Shown here piece by piece: positions 33,573-42,292 of a DNA stretch of 64,000 nucleotides. Position numbers and translations under genes: made by a program. Location: contig NC_019792.1 of the NCBI RefSeq assembly GCF_000230715.2, forward strand, positions 62,001-126,000, given 5' to 3'. The notes under the pieces were generated by a model. That model did not search any database, had not been told where the DNA came from, and was given only the letters and a program-made list of their open reading frames with translations. Source of the stretch: Natronobacterium gregoryi SP2. GTDB lineage: Archaea; Halobacteriota; Halobacteria; Halobacteriales; Natrialbaceae. Position 1 is the first letter of the stretch. Every line of letters begins with the position of its first letter.

Positions 33573-35588
33573 ATGCAACAGCCCTCGAGTCCCGAGGAGG
33601 TCGATGACGCACTCGGGACCAGAATGGATCGATCGGCGTCTCACGACGCGTCGGTAGACGGTGACGAGGCGGCTCCGGACCGGTCGACGCTCCGTCGGGA
33701 GGGGGCGTTCGTCGTTCTCACCTTCGTCGGGATGATCGGTGGACTTCTCGCTAGCTGGTTCGGTGGGCCGTCGTGGCTCGTCTGGACCTGTTATATCGGA
33801 GCCTACGTCTTCGGTGGCTGGTACGGACTCAAAGAGAGCATCGAGGCCCTTCAGGAGCCAGCCGTCGAAATCGACCTGCTGATGATCATCGCGGCACTCG
33901 GTGCGCTGACTATCGGTGCACCCTTCGAGGGAGCGATGCTTCTCTTTCTGTTCTCGCTGTCGAACGTGTTACAGCACTACGCCATCGGCCGCTCGAGGGA
34001 CGCGATCCGCTCGCTGATGCAGATGCGTCCCGAGTCCGCTCAGCTTCTCCGTGACGGAGAGGAAGTGACGGTCCCCATCGACGACGTCGAGATCGGCGAG
34101 GTGTTCGTCGTCCGCCCCGGCGATCGAATCCCGCTGGACGGCGTCGTCGACTCCGGCGAGACCACGGTCGATCAGTCCTCGTTGACCGGCGAGTCCGTCC
34201 CCGTCCCGAAAGCACCCGGCGACGAGGTGTTTGGCGGGACCATCAACGAGACCGGAAGCCTCGAGGTGCGAGTGACTCGTGAGGCCGAGGAATCTGCCAT
34301 CTCGAAGCTCATCCACATGGTCGAGGAGGCCCGAAGCGAGAAGGCCCCGACCCAGCGGCTCATCGATCGGTTGGAACAGCCGTACGTCTTGAGCGTCTTC
34401 GCTTTTACCGCAGTCGCGATCGCACTTCCGCTGGCGCTCGGTCACGAGTTCGACTCCACGTTCTACCGCGCGATGACGCTCATGGTCGCCGCCTCACCCT
34501 GTGCTGTTATCCTCTCGACGCCAGCCGCAGTGCTCTCGGCGATCACTGCCGGCGCACGTCAGGGCGTTCTGTTCAAGGGTGGCGAACACGTCGAGCGGAC
34601 CGCGACCGTCGACGCCGTCGCCTTCGACAAGACCGGCACGCTCACCGAAGGCAACACCCGACTGACCGACGTGACGACCCGTGACGGGGCGAGCCTCGAA
34701 GGTGACGACCGACTGCTCGCACTCGCCGCAGCAGTCCAGTCCCGCTCGGAGCACCACTTGGCGGAGGCGACCGTCGAGGCTGCCGAAGAGCGGGGACTCG
34801 AGACGGCCACTGCGAGTGGCTTCGAAGCCGTCGTCGGCAAAGGAGTCCACGCGACAGTCGACGAGCGGACGATCCACATCGGTAACGCCCGCTACTTCGA
34901 GACGGTGACCGACGGAGAGACGATCGCGGGACTCGAAGACGGTCTCGCGGCCGTCCGCTCGCTCGAGAACGACGGGAAGACGAGCGTGCTCGTCGCCCGC
35001 GAGGATGGGGGCGACCTCGAGGTGCTGGGCTGGCTCGCCTTTACCGATACGGTCCGTGAGACCGCCGCCGAGACGATCGAACGTCTGCGCGAGCTTGGCG
35101 TCGAACAGATCGTCATGCTGACCGGCGACAACGAGCGCGTGGCCCGATCGATCGCAGCGGAACTCGGGATCGACGAAGTGTACGCGGAGTTGCTGCCCGA
35201 GCAGAAAGTCGACCGGATCGAACGCCTCCAAAAGCGCCACGAGGCAGTGGCGATGGTCGGTGATGGCGTCAACGACGCCCCGGCGCTCGCCACGGCAGAC
35301 GTAAGCGTCGGGATGGGCGGCGCGGGGACCGACGTCGCCCTCGAGACCTCCGAGGTCGTGTTGATGTCCGACGACCTCGAGAAGTTGCCGTACGCACTCG
35401 CACTCGGCCGGGAGACGCGTAAGACCCTGTTCGTGAACCTCGCCATCGCGTTCGGGGCGATCGTGATCATGATCGTGGCGATCCTCACCGCGGGAATTCC
35501 GCTTCCGCTCGCGGTGATCGGCCACGAAGGATCGACCGTGCTGGTCTGCCTGATCGGTCTGCGACTGATCGGCTTTCAAGGAGCGTGA
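33573..35588 (+). CDS. P1B-4-type heavy-metal transporting ATPase
   Basis: Membrane pump of 671 residues. It has no N-terminal metal-binding HMA domain and starts with an acidic, disordered 45 residues. The sixth membrane segment has SPCAVILSTP, Ser-Pro-Cys instead of Cys-Pro-Cys, and the last has HEGSTVLVCLIGLRL. Together these define the P1B-4 group, which exports Co2+, Fe2+ or Zn2+. The actuator TGES is present (SSLTGESVPVPKAPG), as are the phosphorylated Asp near 352 (DKTGTLTEG) and the hinge MVGDGVNDAPALATADV. The start at 33573 is preferred over an earlier ATG because of TATA spacing. Control by a metal box suggests it balances the importers upstream. Confidence 0.88.
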   Translation: MQQPSSPEEVDDALGTRMDRSASHDASVDGDEAAPDRSTLRREGAFVVLTFVGMIGGLLASWFGGPSWLVWTCYIGAYVFGGWYGLKESIEALQEPAVEIDLLMIIAALGALTIGAPFEGAMLLFLFSLSNVLQHYAIGRSRDAIRSLMQMRPESAQLLRDGEEVTVPIDDVEIGEVFVVRPGDRIPLDGVVDSGETTVDQSSLTGESVPVPKAPGDEVFGGTINETGSLEVRVTREAEESAISKLIHMVEEARSEKAPTQRLIDRLEQPYVLSVFAFTAVAIALPLALGHEFDSTFYRAMTLMVAASPCAVILSTPAAVLSAITAGARQGVLFKGGEHVERTATVDAVAFDKTGTLTEGNTRLTDVTTRDGASLEGDDRLLALAAAVQSRSEHHLAEATVEAAEERGLETATASGFEAVVGKGVHATVDERTIHIGNARYFETVTDGETIAGLEDGLAAVRSLENDGKTSVLVAREDGGDLEVLGWLAFTDTVRETAAETIERLRELGVEQIVMLTGDNERVARSIAAELGIDEVYAELLPEQKVDRIERLQKRHEAVAMVGDGVNDAPALATADVSVGMGGAGTDVALETSEVVLMSDDLEKLPYALALGRETRKTLFVNLAIAFGAIVIMIVAILTAGIPLPLAVIGHEGSTVLVCLIGLRLIGFQGA

Positions 35589-35669
35589 TCCAGTCCGCGC
35601 CACTCACAAAGATCGAACGGAAAAGACGTATCGCTCCTAGAAAACGACGGGACAGTAGACGACCACTCA

Positions 35670-35749
35670 TACGGATTACTGTAACGATTTACCGGCGCAA
35701 CCGCCGCCCGGGTCGCGGTTGTGCCGGAACTGACGTACAGCAGTTCGTA
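35670..35749. repeat. 80-bp dispersed palindrome, copy C
   Basis: The outer arms TACGGATTACTGTA (35670-35683) and TACAGCAGTTCGTA (35736-35749) pair at 11 of 14 positions. The inner 13-bp stem joins CCGGCGCAACCGC (35692-35704) and GCGGTTGTGCCGG (35715-35727). Confidence 0.75.
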
Positions 35750-35781
35750 TCAGGAGGACAGCCGGATATCGGACACGCGAA

Positions 35782-35795
35782 TTAGATTAGGCTAA
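35782..35795. promoter_or_regulatory. Metal box 5 (TTAGATTAGGCTAA), orphan
   Basis: Matches TTAG-N6-CTAA and is followed by a TATA box (TTTTAA, 35818-35823) pointing right, yet no protein gene starts downstream on the plus strand. The box-to-TATA distance resembles that at the regulator gene. Confidence 0.6.
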
Positions 35796-35844
35796 TCTTT
35801 GAATTTGCTTACACTAATTTTAAGTAGCTGTTCGAAGTACTGCC

Positions 35845-35930
35845 AATGCGTTCCGCACGAACGGAACGCAGGTCGCCGGGTGAGCTCCTGTGGCGACCGT
35901 AAGTGGACGTGGTCAGTCCACTACCACACA
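35845..35930 (+). ncRNA. Candidate metal-regulated structured small RNA
   Basis: The predicted transcription start, about 26 bases after the TATA box at 35818-35823, falls at about 35845. From there three perfect hairpins follow one another: 35847-35870 (9-bp stem, CACGAA loop), 35871-35898 (7-bp stem GGTCGCC/GGCGACC) and 35902-35922 (7-bp stem AGTGGAC/GTCCACT). The third can instead form GTGGT/ACCAC (35909-35913 with 35923-35927). The 3' end is unknown. An 18-codon frame at 35846 exists but is Arg-rich and lies over the first two hairpins. The existence of this RNA is inference. Confidence 0.4.
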
Positions 35931-36007
35931 CTGTTAGACGACGATTCGAAGCAACAAGCCCCTGGGAGAGACGTCCCCACAAACGACCGAACGCGAACAC
36001 GCTACGA

Positions 36008-36421
36008 TCAAAACGAGATATGTGACGTCGACGACGGACCATCATCGCCGTCGTCGATCCCACCCTCGTGGAGAAACTGCACGTCGTCGTCGGTCAAGTA
36101 GACATCGCCGTCCTCGAGTTCGACTTCGACTCCCGGCAGCGTCGTGTCGGCGGCAGGGCCGTTGTCACACTTGCCCGAACAGGCGTCGAACATCGAGCCG
36201 TGTCGCGGACAGACGATTTCGGCGTTTCGAATCGGCGCGCCACGACCGGTGTCGAACGGCTGGGCCTCGTGCGTACAGCGGTTGCTCCAGGCCTCGACAC
36301 CCCCATCGCAAGGGACGACGATCACCTCTTTGCGTTCGCCGTTACGATTCCTGACCGTAAACAGCCACGACCCCTCTTCGTTGACCGTCTCGAGAGCGGT
36401 GAGTCGCATTCTGACGCCCAT
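36008..36421 (-). CDS. Rieske [2Fe-2S] protein
   Basis: A 137-residue soluble ferredoxin-like protein. The cluster motifs are CTHEAQPFDTGRG (Cys-x-His) and CPRHGSMFDACSGKC (Cys-x2-His), the pattern of Rieske-type ferredoxins that pass electrons to oxygenases or act alone. There is no membrane segment or signal peptide, so it is cytoplasmic and not part of a bc1 complex. An acidic tail follows after residue 120. A second possible start (MRLTAL) is four codons in. The partner enzyme is not in the neighbourhood; the divergent gene is trm5. Confidence 0.85.
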   Translation of the reverse strand: MGVRMRLTALETVNEEGSWLFTVRNRNGERKEVIVVPCDGGVEAWSNRCTHEAQPFDTGRGAPIRNAEIVCPRHGSMFDACSGKCDNGPAADTTLPGVEVELEDGDVYLTDDDVQFLHEGGIDDGDDGPSSTSHISF

Positions 36422-36511
36422 ACCGACGAGTACTGTTCGTGATACGAAAACGTTCGGGACGGCGGCGATTGGAAACGCCAGCGTTACAGCGACTCCGAAG
36501 CGAGTAGACGT

Positions 36512-37492
36512 ATGGAAGTGCCGTGCGTTTGCGTCCCCCGCGAGGAGGGTGAAGCGGCGCGACGACGACTGGCCGAAGACGACCTGATCGACGACGACTA
36601 CGAAATCGCCGTCGAAGAAGGGGCGCTTTACGTTCCAGTCGCCGATCCCGCCGCCGTCCCCGACGACCTCGAGATCGTCTCCCGATCGCCCTCGGAACGC
36701 GAGACCCAGACGACACCCGCAGACGGACTCGAGTTCGCCCCCTCCTACGAACGACTGGGAAAAGCTGCGCTGCTCGACGAGGACGATCTGGATCGCGCCC
36801 GCGAAATCGCAGACGCCATCCTCGAGTCAGATCTGCCCGTCGAGACGGTCCTGAACAAGGCCTCGAAAGTCAAAGGCGAGACCAGGGTCCGAGACTGGGA
36901 GTTACTTGCCGGCGACGATACGGAGGTCCGCCACCGCGAGTACGGCTGCGAATACGTCCTCGACCTCGCGGAGGTGTACTTCTCGCCGCGGCTCGCGACA
37001 GAGCGCAACCGGGTCGTCCAACAGGTAAGCGATGGCGAGCGAGCGTTCGACATGTTCGCCGGCGTCGGCCCCTTCGTCATCCCCGTCGCGAAACGCGGCG
37101 CGGCGGTCGTCGGCGTCGACCTCAATCCCGACGCGATCGAGTACCTCCGAGAGAACGCCTGTCGCAACGACGTCGAAGACCACGTGACCGCGATCAACGA
37201 CGACGTCCGGGAAGTCGCCAGCGAGTACGATGACTGGGCCGATCGGATCGTCATGAACCTCCCACACAGCGCCGACGACTTTCTCGAGTCGGCCGTTCGA
37301 ATCGCGGCCGACGACTGCGTGCTCCACTACTACGACATCCAGCACGAAGACGACCCCTTCGGCCCCGGCGAGCGAGCGATCCGCGACGCTGCCGAGCCGG
37401 AGTACGACGTGACCGTCGAAACCCGCCACACCGTGCGTTCGTACGCCCCTCACGAGCTGAACGTCTGTCTGGACGTGCGACTCGAGCGGTAG
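36512..37492 (+). CDS. trm5: tRNA (guanine-37-N1)-methyltransferase, Trm5-type
   Basis: Methylates G37 next to the anticodon, needed to hold reading frame. It has 326 residues. An N-terminal domain (1-110) is followed by KASKVKGETRVRDWELLAG, REYGCEYVLDLAEVYFSPRL, the SAM-binding FDMFAGVGPFVIPVAKRGA and catalytic-site VMNLPHSADDFL, all typical of archaeal Trm5. The fold is class I (Rossmann) as expected. It lies 82 bases before a tRNA gene. Confidence 0.92.
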   Translation: MEVPCVCVPREEGEAARRRLAEDDLIDDDYEIAVEEGALYVPVADPAAVPDDLEIVSRSPSERETQTTPADGLEFAPSYERLGKAALLDEDDLDRAREIADAILESDLPVETVLNKASKVKGETRVRDWELLAGDDTEVRHREYGCEYVLDLAEVYFSPRLATERNRVVQQVSDGERAFDMFAGVGPFVIPVAKRGAAVVGVDLNPDAIEYLRENACRNDVEDHVTAINDDVREVASEYDDWADRIVMNLPHSADDFLESAVRIAADDCVLHYYDIQHEDDPFGPGERAIRDAAEPEYDVTVETRHTVRSYAPHELNVCLDVRLER

Positions 37493-37574
37493 CCCGGCCA
37501 CGCAACACCGTCGCACGACGGCCACGATTCGCAATCCTTATGCATCACATCGCTCCTACGAATGAGTGCACGGT

Positions 37575-37648
37575 GCCGGTGTAGCTCAGACTGGCAGAGC
37601 GAATCCTTCGTAAGGATTAGGTCGAGGGTTCAAATCCCTCCACCGGCT
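37575..37648 (+). tRNA. tRNA-Thr, anticodon CGU
   Basis: A full cloverleaf can be drawn: acceptor stem GCCGGTG with CACCGGC, D-arm GCTC-GAGC, anticodon stem AATCC/GGATT with loop TTCGTAA giving anticodon CGT, and T-arm GAGGG-TTCAAAT-CCCTC. The discriminator base is T. No CCA is encoded and no intron is present. It reads the ACG threonine codon. Confidence 0.93.
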
Positions 37649-37845
37649 TATTTTGCTGCGAGTAACGCCGAGAGACGCAAATACGTTCTGGAGGACTCGA
37701 ACGAGACACAACGCGTAGCGAGTGGCGGCGGCGTTCGACTCCTGCAATCGACCTGCTTCTGTGACGAACACTGCCTAGGACAAAACAGTGGTTTCAGGTC
37801 TGTGACTAACTGACGGGATTCGACGTGTGACGACAGGACGACCAG

Positions 37846-40347
37846 TCAGGAATCGGGCCGGTCGGCGAGACGGTCCCAGACAACGATTGCTGACGGGAGG
37901 ACGACGATCGCCGAAAGCCAGGCATAAAAGACGCCGAGTGCGAGTAACAACCCAAACTCGATGAGGACTGGGATCAGCGCCACGTACAAAATACCCAGTC
38001 CCGAAACGGTGGTAATCATACTTCCCGTGAGTGCTCCACCGGTTCCCCGTACGGTCGTCACGAGTGCCCGAAAGACGTCGTCGTTCGTCTCGTACTCGTC
38101 GACGAATCGGTGCATAAAGTGAACCGTGTAATCGACGCCGAGTCCGATCGCTACTGCCAGAATCGGCGCGGTAATCGGACTCAGTGCGATGTCGAGGTAG
38201 CGCATCGTCGCTACCAACAGCGCAACCGAGCCAAGCACCGGAACGAGGTTCAACAGTCCGTACACCGCTCGCTCCTCGAGCGAGCGAAACGCGATAACGA
38301 GGACGATTCCGGTAAGGAGACTCGCAAGAACGAGGTTCACGATCGCCGCTTCGGTCGTTTCCTCTGCGACATCTTCGAAGATCACGAGTTGTCCGGTGGC
38401 AACGGCGTCGAGTTGCATGCCGTCGGCAATCCGGCGCGTTTCCGTGGCAACCGCGTCTTGGTCGGCGTCGGCGGTTAGCTGGATATCGATTCGCGTTGCT
38501 GTGTAATCGGTCGTCAACTGATCGCGTGCGTCGTCACCTGCAGCCGAAGCGAACAACTCGTCGTAGACTGTGGCAAGTTCCCGGTTCGGGATCTCGTCGC
38601 CAGTCGCATCGTATCGTGTGACAGTGTCGGCGAACTCGGGGTCAGACTCGGCGTGTGACTCGATGACGCCGAGAATCGAGTTTGCTTCCGCCTGTCTGTT
38701 TTCGCTCTGGTAAACCGCAGGGGGATCGTGAAGCGCTCGATCGATTTCCGAGAGGCCATCGCCCTCTCGCAAGTCCGGATCGTCGACGTATATCGTCACT
38801 GACTCCTCGAACGGAATCTCGAAGTCCTCTTCGATGTATTCCAGGTACTCGATGAACACGTATTCGTCGACGCCGAGTGGAGCAGGTAGTTCCTGGTACT
38901 GTTCGACCCGTTCCTGTTCGGGGAAGAACACTTCTTCGTCGAAGTCGGCGTCTACTCCAGTCCCGTAGACGGCGACACTCCCGCCGAAGACGAGCATCAC
39001 GACCAGGAACATGGCGGGCGCGACGCGTGAAATGGACACTCCCACTGACAGCCCACGGGCGACCAGTGACCCTTCACTGAGGATGGGTTTTGTCCCGAAG
39101 GCTGGGATTCGCCGATCTGCTCGAGCCCGGTCCAGGCCAACCTTCCCGGCAGGGAGAAACAGGCTAAAAATCAAGAACGTGAAAATAACACCGGCAGAAG
39201 CGACGATGCCGAAGTTCTGCGTCTGGTCGCTGACGATATTCGCACCGAAGCTAAACGTCGTCGTCAGCGCGACGATGACGAACGCGATCAGCAACTGCCG
39301 AGTGGATACCACCATCGCCTCGTCGATATCGGCCCCCGCCGTCCGTTCCTCACGGTACCTGTTGATACTGTGAATGCCAAAGTCGATGCCGACCGCTAAT
39401 ATCAGCGCGAAGACAGTGATGATCGACTCGGAGAAGGGGATGCCGGCAAGCCCCATAAACCCGAAGGTCCAGACGAACGTCAGCAACAGTGAGACGAGGC
39501 CCAGTGCCAGGTCGAACGGGTCCCGGTATGCAACGATCAAAAAGAAGAGAATTAAGACGATCGATGCCGGAAAGACGACTGCCGCGGAGTCACCGAGTAG
39601 TTGTTCGTTTTCTTGTTCGACGATTGCCTCTCCGAAAAGCAAGATGTTGTCGTCGCTATCGAAGCCGTCGACGCTGTTTGCGACCGCTTCGGTACGGTCT
39701 AGTAGGTCGATCTCGACATCGGTATCTGCGTTTGGCGGCAGGTCGTAGGTTATCCCAACCTGTGTGACCGCAGCCCTAGCAGATTGGCGTGTGAAGTCTG
39801 TGCTGACCGGGAGCTCCGCTTCGGCATCCGCGTCGGCAATAGCTCCCCTGAGCTGTCGCGGTGATGCCTCTTCGACCGCCTGAGACATTTCTTCTGGTGT
39901 CTCCGCCGCTGGATCGAGCTGCTTTGCGACGAACGTAGCGGAACTCGTCGTCGACTCGACGCGGAGCTCTTCTCGCGTTTCGATCCGGTCTTGGAACGTT
40001 AGAATTCGCAGGAGGTTTTGTTTTGCGAGGACGTTTCTGTCGGTATCGACGACGAGTTGTGCAGTCACCGCCCCAGTATCGCGGTCCCCACGCTCGAAGT
40101 CCTCCTGGATCTCTTCGAACGCCTGTTCGGACTCAGTTCCTTCGGTAAACTGGTCGTCACCGGCCTCGATGCCCGCATCTGCGACGATTCCAGTAACGAA
40201 GAACCCAGTCAGAACAAAAAAGACAGCGACAACCGTCCACGGCCTGTTGGTCACGACGTCTGTTGTCTTTTCGGCAACTCGACCGACAGACCCGGAACTG
40301 GCCGTCCGGTCTCCCTGCTTCGGTCCCCCGCCGGATCGGTCCGTCAT
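37846..40347 (-). CDS. RND-superfamily (MMPL-like) membrane exporter
   Basis: Large membrane protein of 833 residues built as two repeated halves. Each half has one membrane segment, a long extracellular domain and a five-segment bundle. The first bundle includes LILAVGIDFGIHSINRYREE and the second LAVAIGLGVDYTVHFMHRF; the Asp/His-bearing GxDxxxH motifs are the proton-relay segments of MMPL/HpnN-type exporters. There are no companion periplasmic or outer-membrane proteins, as expected in archaea. Lipid or hydrophobic-compound export is the likely role by family. The gene is divergent from the cobalamin cluster and probably unrelated to it. Confidence 0.85.
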   Translation of the reverse strand: MTDRSGGGPKQGDRTASSGSVGRVAEKTTDVVTNRPWTVVAVFFVLTGFFVTGIVADAGIEAGDDQFTEGTESEQAFEEIQEDFERGDRDTGAVTAQLVVDTDRNVLAKQNLLRILTFQDRIETREELRVESTTSSATFVAKQLDPAAETPEEMSQAVEEASPRQLRGAIADADAEAELPVSTDFTRQSARAAVTQVGITYDLPPNADTDVEIDLLDRTEAVANSVDGFDSDDNILLFGEAIVEQENEQLLGDSAAVVFPASIVLILFFLIVAYRDPFDLALGLVSLLLTFVWTFGFMGLAGIPFSESIITVFALILAVGIDFGIHSINRYREERTAGADIDEAMVVSTRQLLIAFVIVALTTTFSFGANIVSDQTQNFGIVASAGVIFTFLIFSLFLPAGKVGLDRARADRRIPAFGTKPILSEGSLVARGLSVGVSISRVAPAMFLVVMLVFGGSVAVYGTGVDADFDEEVFFPEQERVEQYQELPAPLGVDEYVFIEYLEYIEEDFEIPFEESVTIYVDDPDLREGDGLSEIDRALHDPPAVYQSENRQAEANSILGVIESHAESDPEFADTVTRYDATGDEIPNRELATVYDELFASAAGDDARDQLTTDYTATRIDIQLTADADQDAVATETRRIADGMQLDAVATGQLVIFEDVAEETTEAAIVNLVLASLLTGIVLVIAFRSLEERAVYGLLNLVPVLGSVALLVATMRYLDIALSPITAPILAVAIGLGVDYTVHFMHRFVDEYETNDDVFRALVTTVRGTGGALTGSMITTVSGLGILYVALIPVLIEFGLLLALGVFYAWLSAIVVLPSAIVVWDRLADRPDS

Positions 40348-40691
40348 AACTCTCGGAGTCTGTCTCTTCTACTCTGGTTCGACCGCCGACAGGAGCCTGG
40401 CGACGTGAGAGCGGACCCGGAGCGTAAAGTGTGACTCGAGTGGACCAGCACACAAACTGGGCGCACCTGCTTTCTCCGTCTGCACAACGGCGTGTGCTGA
40501 CCGGTCACTACTCGGTACGCGTTGGGACCGCGGGAATAAGAAGACTACGCTCCGTTGAACCACTCGGCTATCCAGGGTTGGTTCGTAGCATAGTACGAAA
40601 CCGACACTCGAGTCAATCACGGGAGCGAGTCGTCGCACGAGACGACGAACACAAATAGATTGAAGTTACTGCAATTTTCTATTAACTCGCG
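40348..40691. other. Divergent gap before the cobalamin cluster
   Basis: No gene. An AT-rich stretch at 40649-40685 (ACAAATAGATTG and TTTTCTATTAA) is the likely promoter of the cobalamin genes. A 6-bp hairpin (GTCGTC-GCACGA-GACGAC) lies at about 40629-40646. I see no cobalamin-riboswitch core. Confidence 0.45.
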
Positions 40692-41567
40692 ATGGAAGAC
40701 GACACTGCTCGAGAGAGCCCAGAATCGATCGACTCGTGCCCGACTCCGGGAGAAGAGGGTGGGACGAGAATGCCGTCGGTCCCCGAGCGGTGTCGTGCTT
40801 CGTCCGGCCAGGTGTACTTGATCGGTGCGGGACCGGGTGACCCCGATCTGCTCACCGTCCGGGCGCGCTGGTTGATCGAAACGGCGGACGTCGTTCTTCA
40901 CGACGCACTCGTTCGAAAGGTAATGCTCGAGAGTCTTCCCGACTCCGCCGAGATCGTCGATGTCGGGAAACGCGTCGAGTACAAGACGCCGCAGTCGGAG
41001 ATCAACGACCTGCTGGTCGAACGCGCCCGTGCCGGCGACGCCGTCGTTCGGCTGAAAGGCGGTGACTCGTTCGTCTTCGGCCGTGGCGGCGAGGAAGCCC
41101 AGTATCTCACCGCTCACGACGTTCCATTCCAGATCGTTCCCGGTGTCTCGAGCGTGCTCGCGGCCCCTGGCGTCGCCGGTATTCCACTGACTCACCGCGA
41201 CGTGTCCTCGCGGTTTACGGTCATTACCGGCCACGAAACCCCCGAGAAAGACGAGAGCGCACTCGAGTGGGACGCGATCGCCGCCGCAGTCGAGAGCGGC
41301 GGCACGCTCGTCGTCCTCATGGGCGTTCGGACTCTCGAGCGAAACGTCGAGGCGTTGTGCGCACACGGAGTCGACGCCGACAAACCGGTCGCGCTCGTAC
41401 AGAAAGCGACCTGGACGGACCAGCAGGTCGTTCGCGGGACACTCGAGACGATCGTCGATCGAGCCGAGACCGAGTCGGTGTCGCCGCCAGCCACGGCGAT
41501 CGTCGGCGACGTCGCCGCGATCAGGGACGAAATCGAGGCCGAACTCGTCGCGTTCGATCCTGCCTGA
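40692..41567 (+). CDS. cobA: Uroporphyrinogen-III C-methyltransferase
   Basis: SAM-dependent enzyme that adds methyl groups at C2 and C7 of uroporphyrinogen III to give precorrin-2, the branch point to siroheme, archaeal haem and B12. It has 291 residues, the first 38 an acidic disordered leader. Motifs are VYLIGAGPGDPDLLTVRA, the VVRLKGGDSFVFGRGGEEA loop, PGVSSVLAAPGVAGIPLTHR and VLMGVRTL. Some family members are fused to uroporphyrinogen synthase; this one is not. It precedes sirC by six bases and is likely the first gene of the cluster. Confidence 0.93.
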   Translation: MEDDTARESPESIDSCPTPGEEGGTRMPSVPERCRASSGQVYLIGAGPGDPDLLTVRARWLIETADVVLHDALVRKVMLESLPDSAEIVDVGKRVEYKTPQSEINDLLVERARAGDAVVRLKGGDSFVFGRGGEEAQYLTAHDVPFQIVPGVSSVLAAPGVAGIPLTHRDVSSRFTVITGHETPEKDESALEWDAIAAAVESGGTLVVLMGVRTLERNVEALCAHGVDADKPVALVQKATWTDQQVVRGTLETIVDRAETESVSPPATAIVGDVAAIRDEIEAELVAFDPA

Positions 41568-41573
41568 GACACG

Positions 41574-42197
41574 ATGTTGCCGCTCTTTCACGACTTCGAG
41601 GGGCGATCGGTCGTCGTCGTCGGTGGCGGCTCCGTCGCCTTGCGAAAGACACGATACTTTGCGCCGGAGGCTGACGTGACGGTCGTCGCCCCCGAGTTCG
41701 TCGACGGGTTCGAGAATCTCGAGTGTACGCTCCAGCAGCGCGCGCTTGCCCCCGGCGAGGCCGGGGACGTCGTCGACGGGGTCGCACTCGTCGTGCCAGC
41801 GACGGACGATCGTGAACTCAACGACGCTATCACGGACGCCGCACGCGAGGCTGGCTGTCTGGTGAATCGAGTGGACGAGCCCGGAGACACCGTCACGCCG
41901 AGTCGCGTGGAATCCGCCCAGGTCACCGTCGCCATCTCGACCCACGGGGCCAGTCCCGCGACGACGAAGTATCTCCGGCAGCGAATCGAAGCGGAACTCG
42001 AGCGTGCAGATCCGATGGTTGCTCTGCAGTCGGAACTGCGTGACGCGTTACGATCCGCTGTGGCGTTCCCGCCAGCAAAGCGCCGTGATGCTCTCTGGCG
42101 AGTCTTAGAAGACGAGACCGTCTGGGAGTGTCTCGAGGCGGGCCGCGAGGCCGACGCACGGACGCGAGCGTGGGAAATAGTCGACGATCTCGAGTGA
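41574..42197 (+). CDS. sirC: Precorrin-2 dehydrogenase (SirC-type)
   Basis: NAD-dependent enzyme of 207 residues that oxidises precorrin-2 to sirohydrochlorin. The Rossmann motif VVVVGGGSVALRKTRYF is near residue 13. The central segment VNRVDEPGDTVTPSRVESAQVTVAISTHGASPATTKYLRQRIE is the family's conserved block. It corresponds to the N-terminal module of CysG without the methyltransferase. It lies six bases after cobA and 95 bases before cbiT, where a new promoter may begin. Confidence 0.9.
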   Translation: MLPLFHDFEGRSVVVVGGGSVALRKTRYFAPEADVTVVAPEFVDGFENLECTLQQRALAPGEAGDVVDGVALVVPATDDRELNDAITDAAREAGCLVNRVDEPGDTVTPSRVESAQVTVAISTHGASPATTKYLRQRIEAELERADPMVALQSELRDALRSAVAFPPAKRRDALWRVLEDETVWECLEAGREADARTRAWEIVDDLE

Positions 42198-42233
42198 CAC
42201 CGTCGCTGGAGGAGGTCGACGGAACGTGTGAAA

Positions 42234-42270
42234 CTACAGTTGGTGTAGAGCAAACAAAATTGATTTTAGG
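42234..42270 (+). promoter_or_regulatory. Internal promoter before cbiT
   Basis: An inverted repeat CTACA-GTTGG-TGTAG (42234-42248) precedes an AT-rich TATA candidate (AAAATTGATTTTAGG, about 42255-42270). The ATG is about 23-35 bases further. This suggests that the corrin-ring genes have their own start of transcription. Confidence 0.4.
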
Positions 42271-42292
42271 AACGAGCGAAACAGTTCAGGTG

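Larger units (their letters stand above)
35589..36007. other. Non-coding region with repeat and orphan metal-box promoter
   Basis: Holds copy C of the dispersed palindrome (35670-35749), the fifth metal box (35782-35795), a TATA box and three consecutive hairpins (35847-35922). Possible reading frames here have poor composition and no good start, so I do not support a protein gene. Confidence 0.6.

Noticed and set aside
35902-35927. H-type pseudoknot in the third hairpin
   Set aside because: The two stems would need connecting loops of zero bases, which is not sterically possible. They can only be alternatives.
35799-36101. 100-codon frame after the orphan metal box
   Set aside because: Starts with TTG before the predicted transcription start, composition is unlike haloarchaeal proteins, and it overlaps the Rieske gene antisense.
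40348-40691. Cobalamin riboswitch before cobA
   Set aside because: No B12-box or riboswitch core could be found, and such riboswitches are not expected in archaea.
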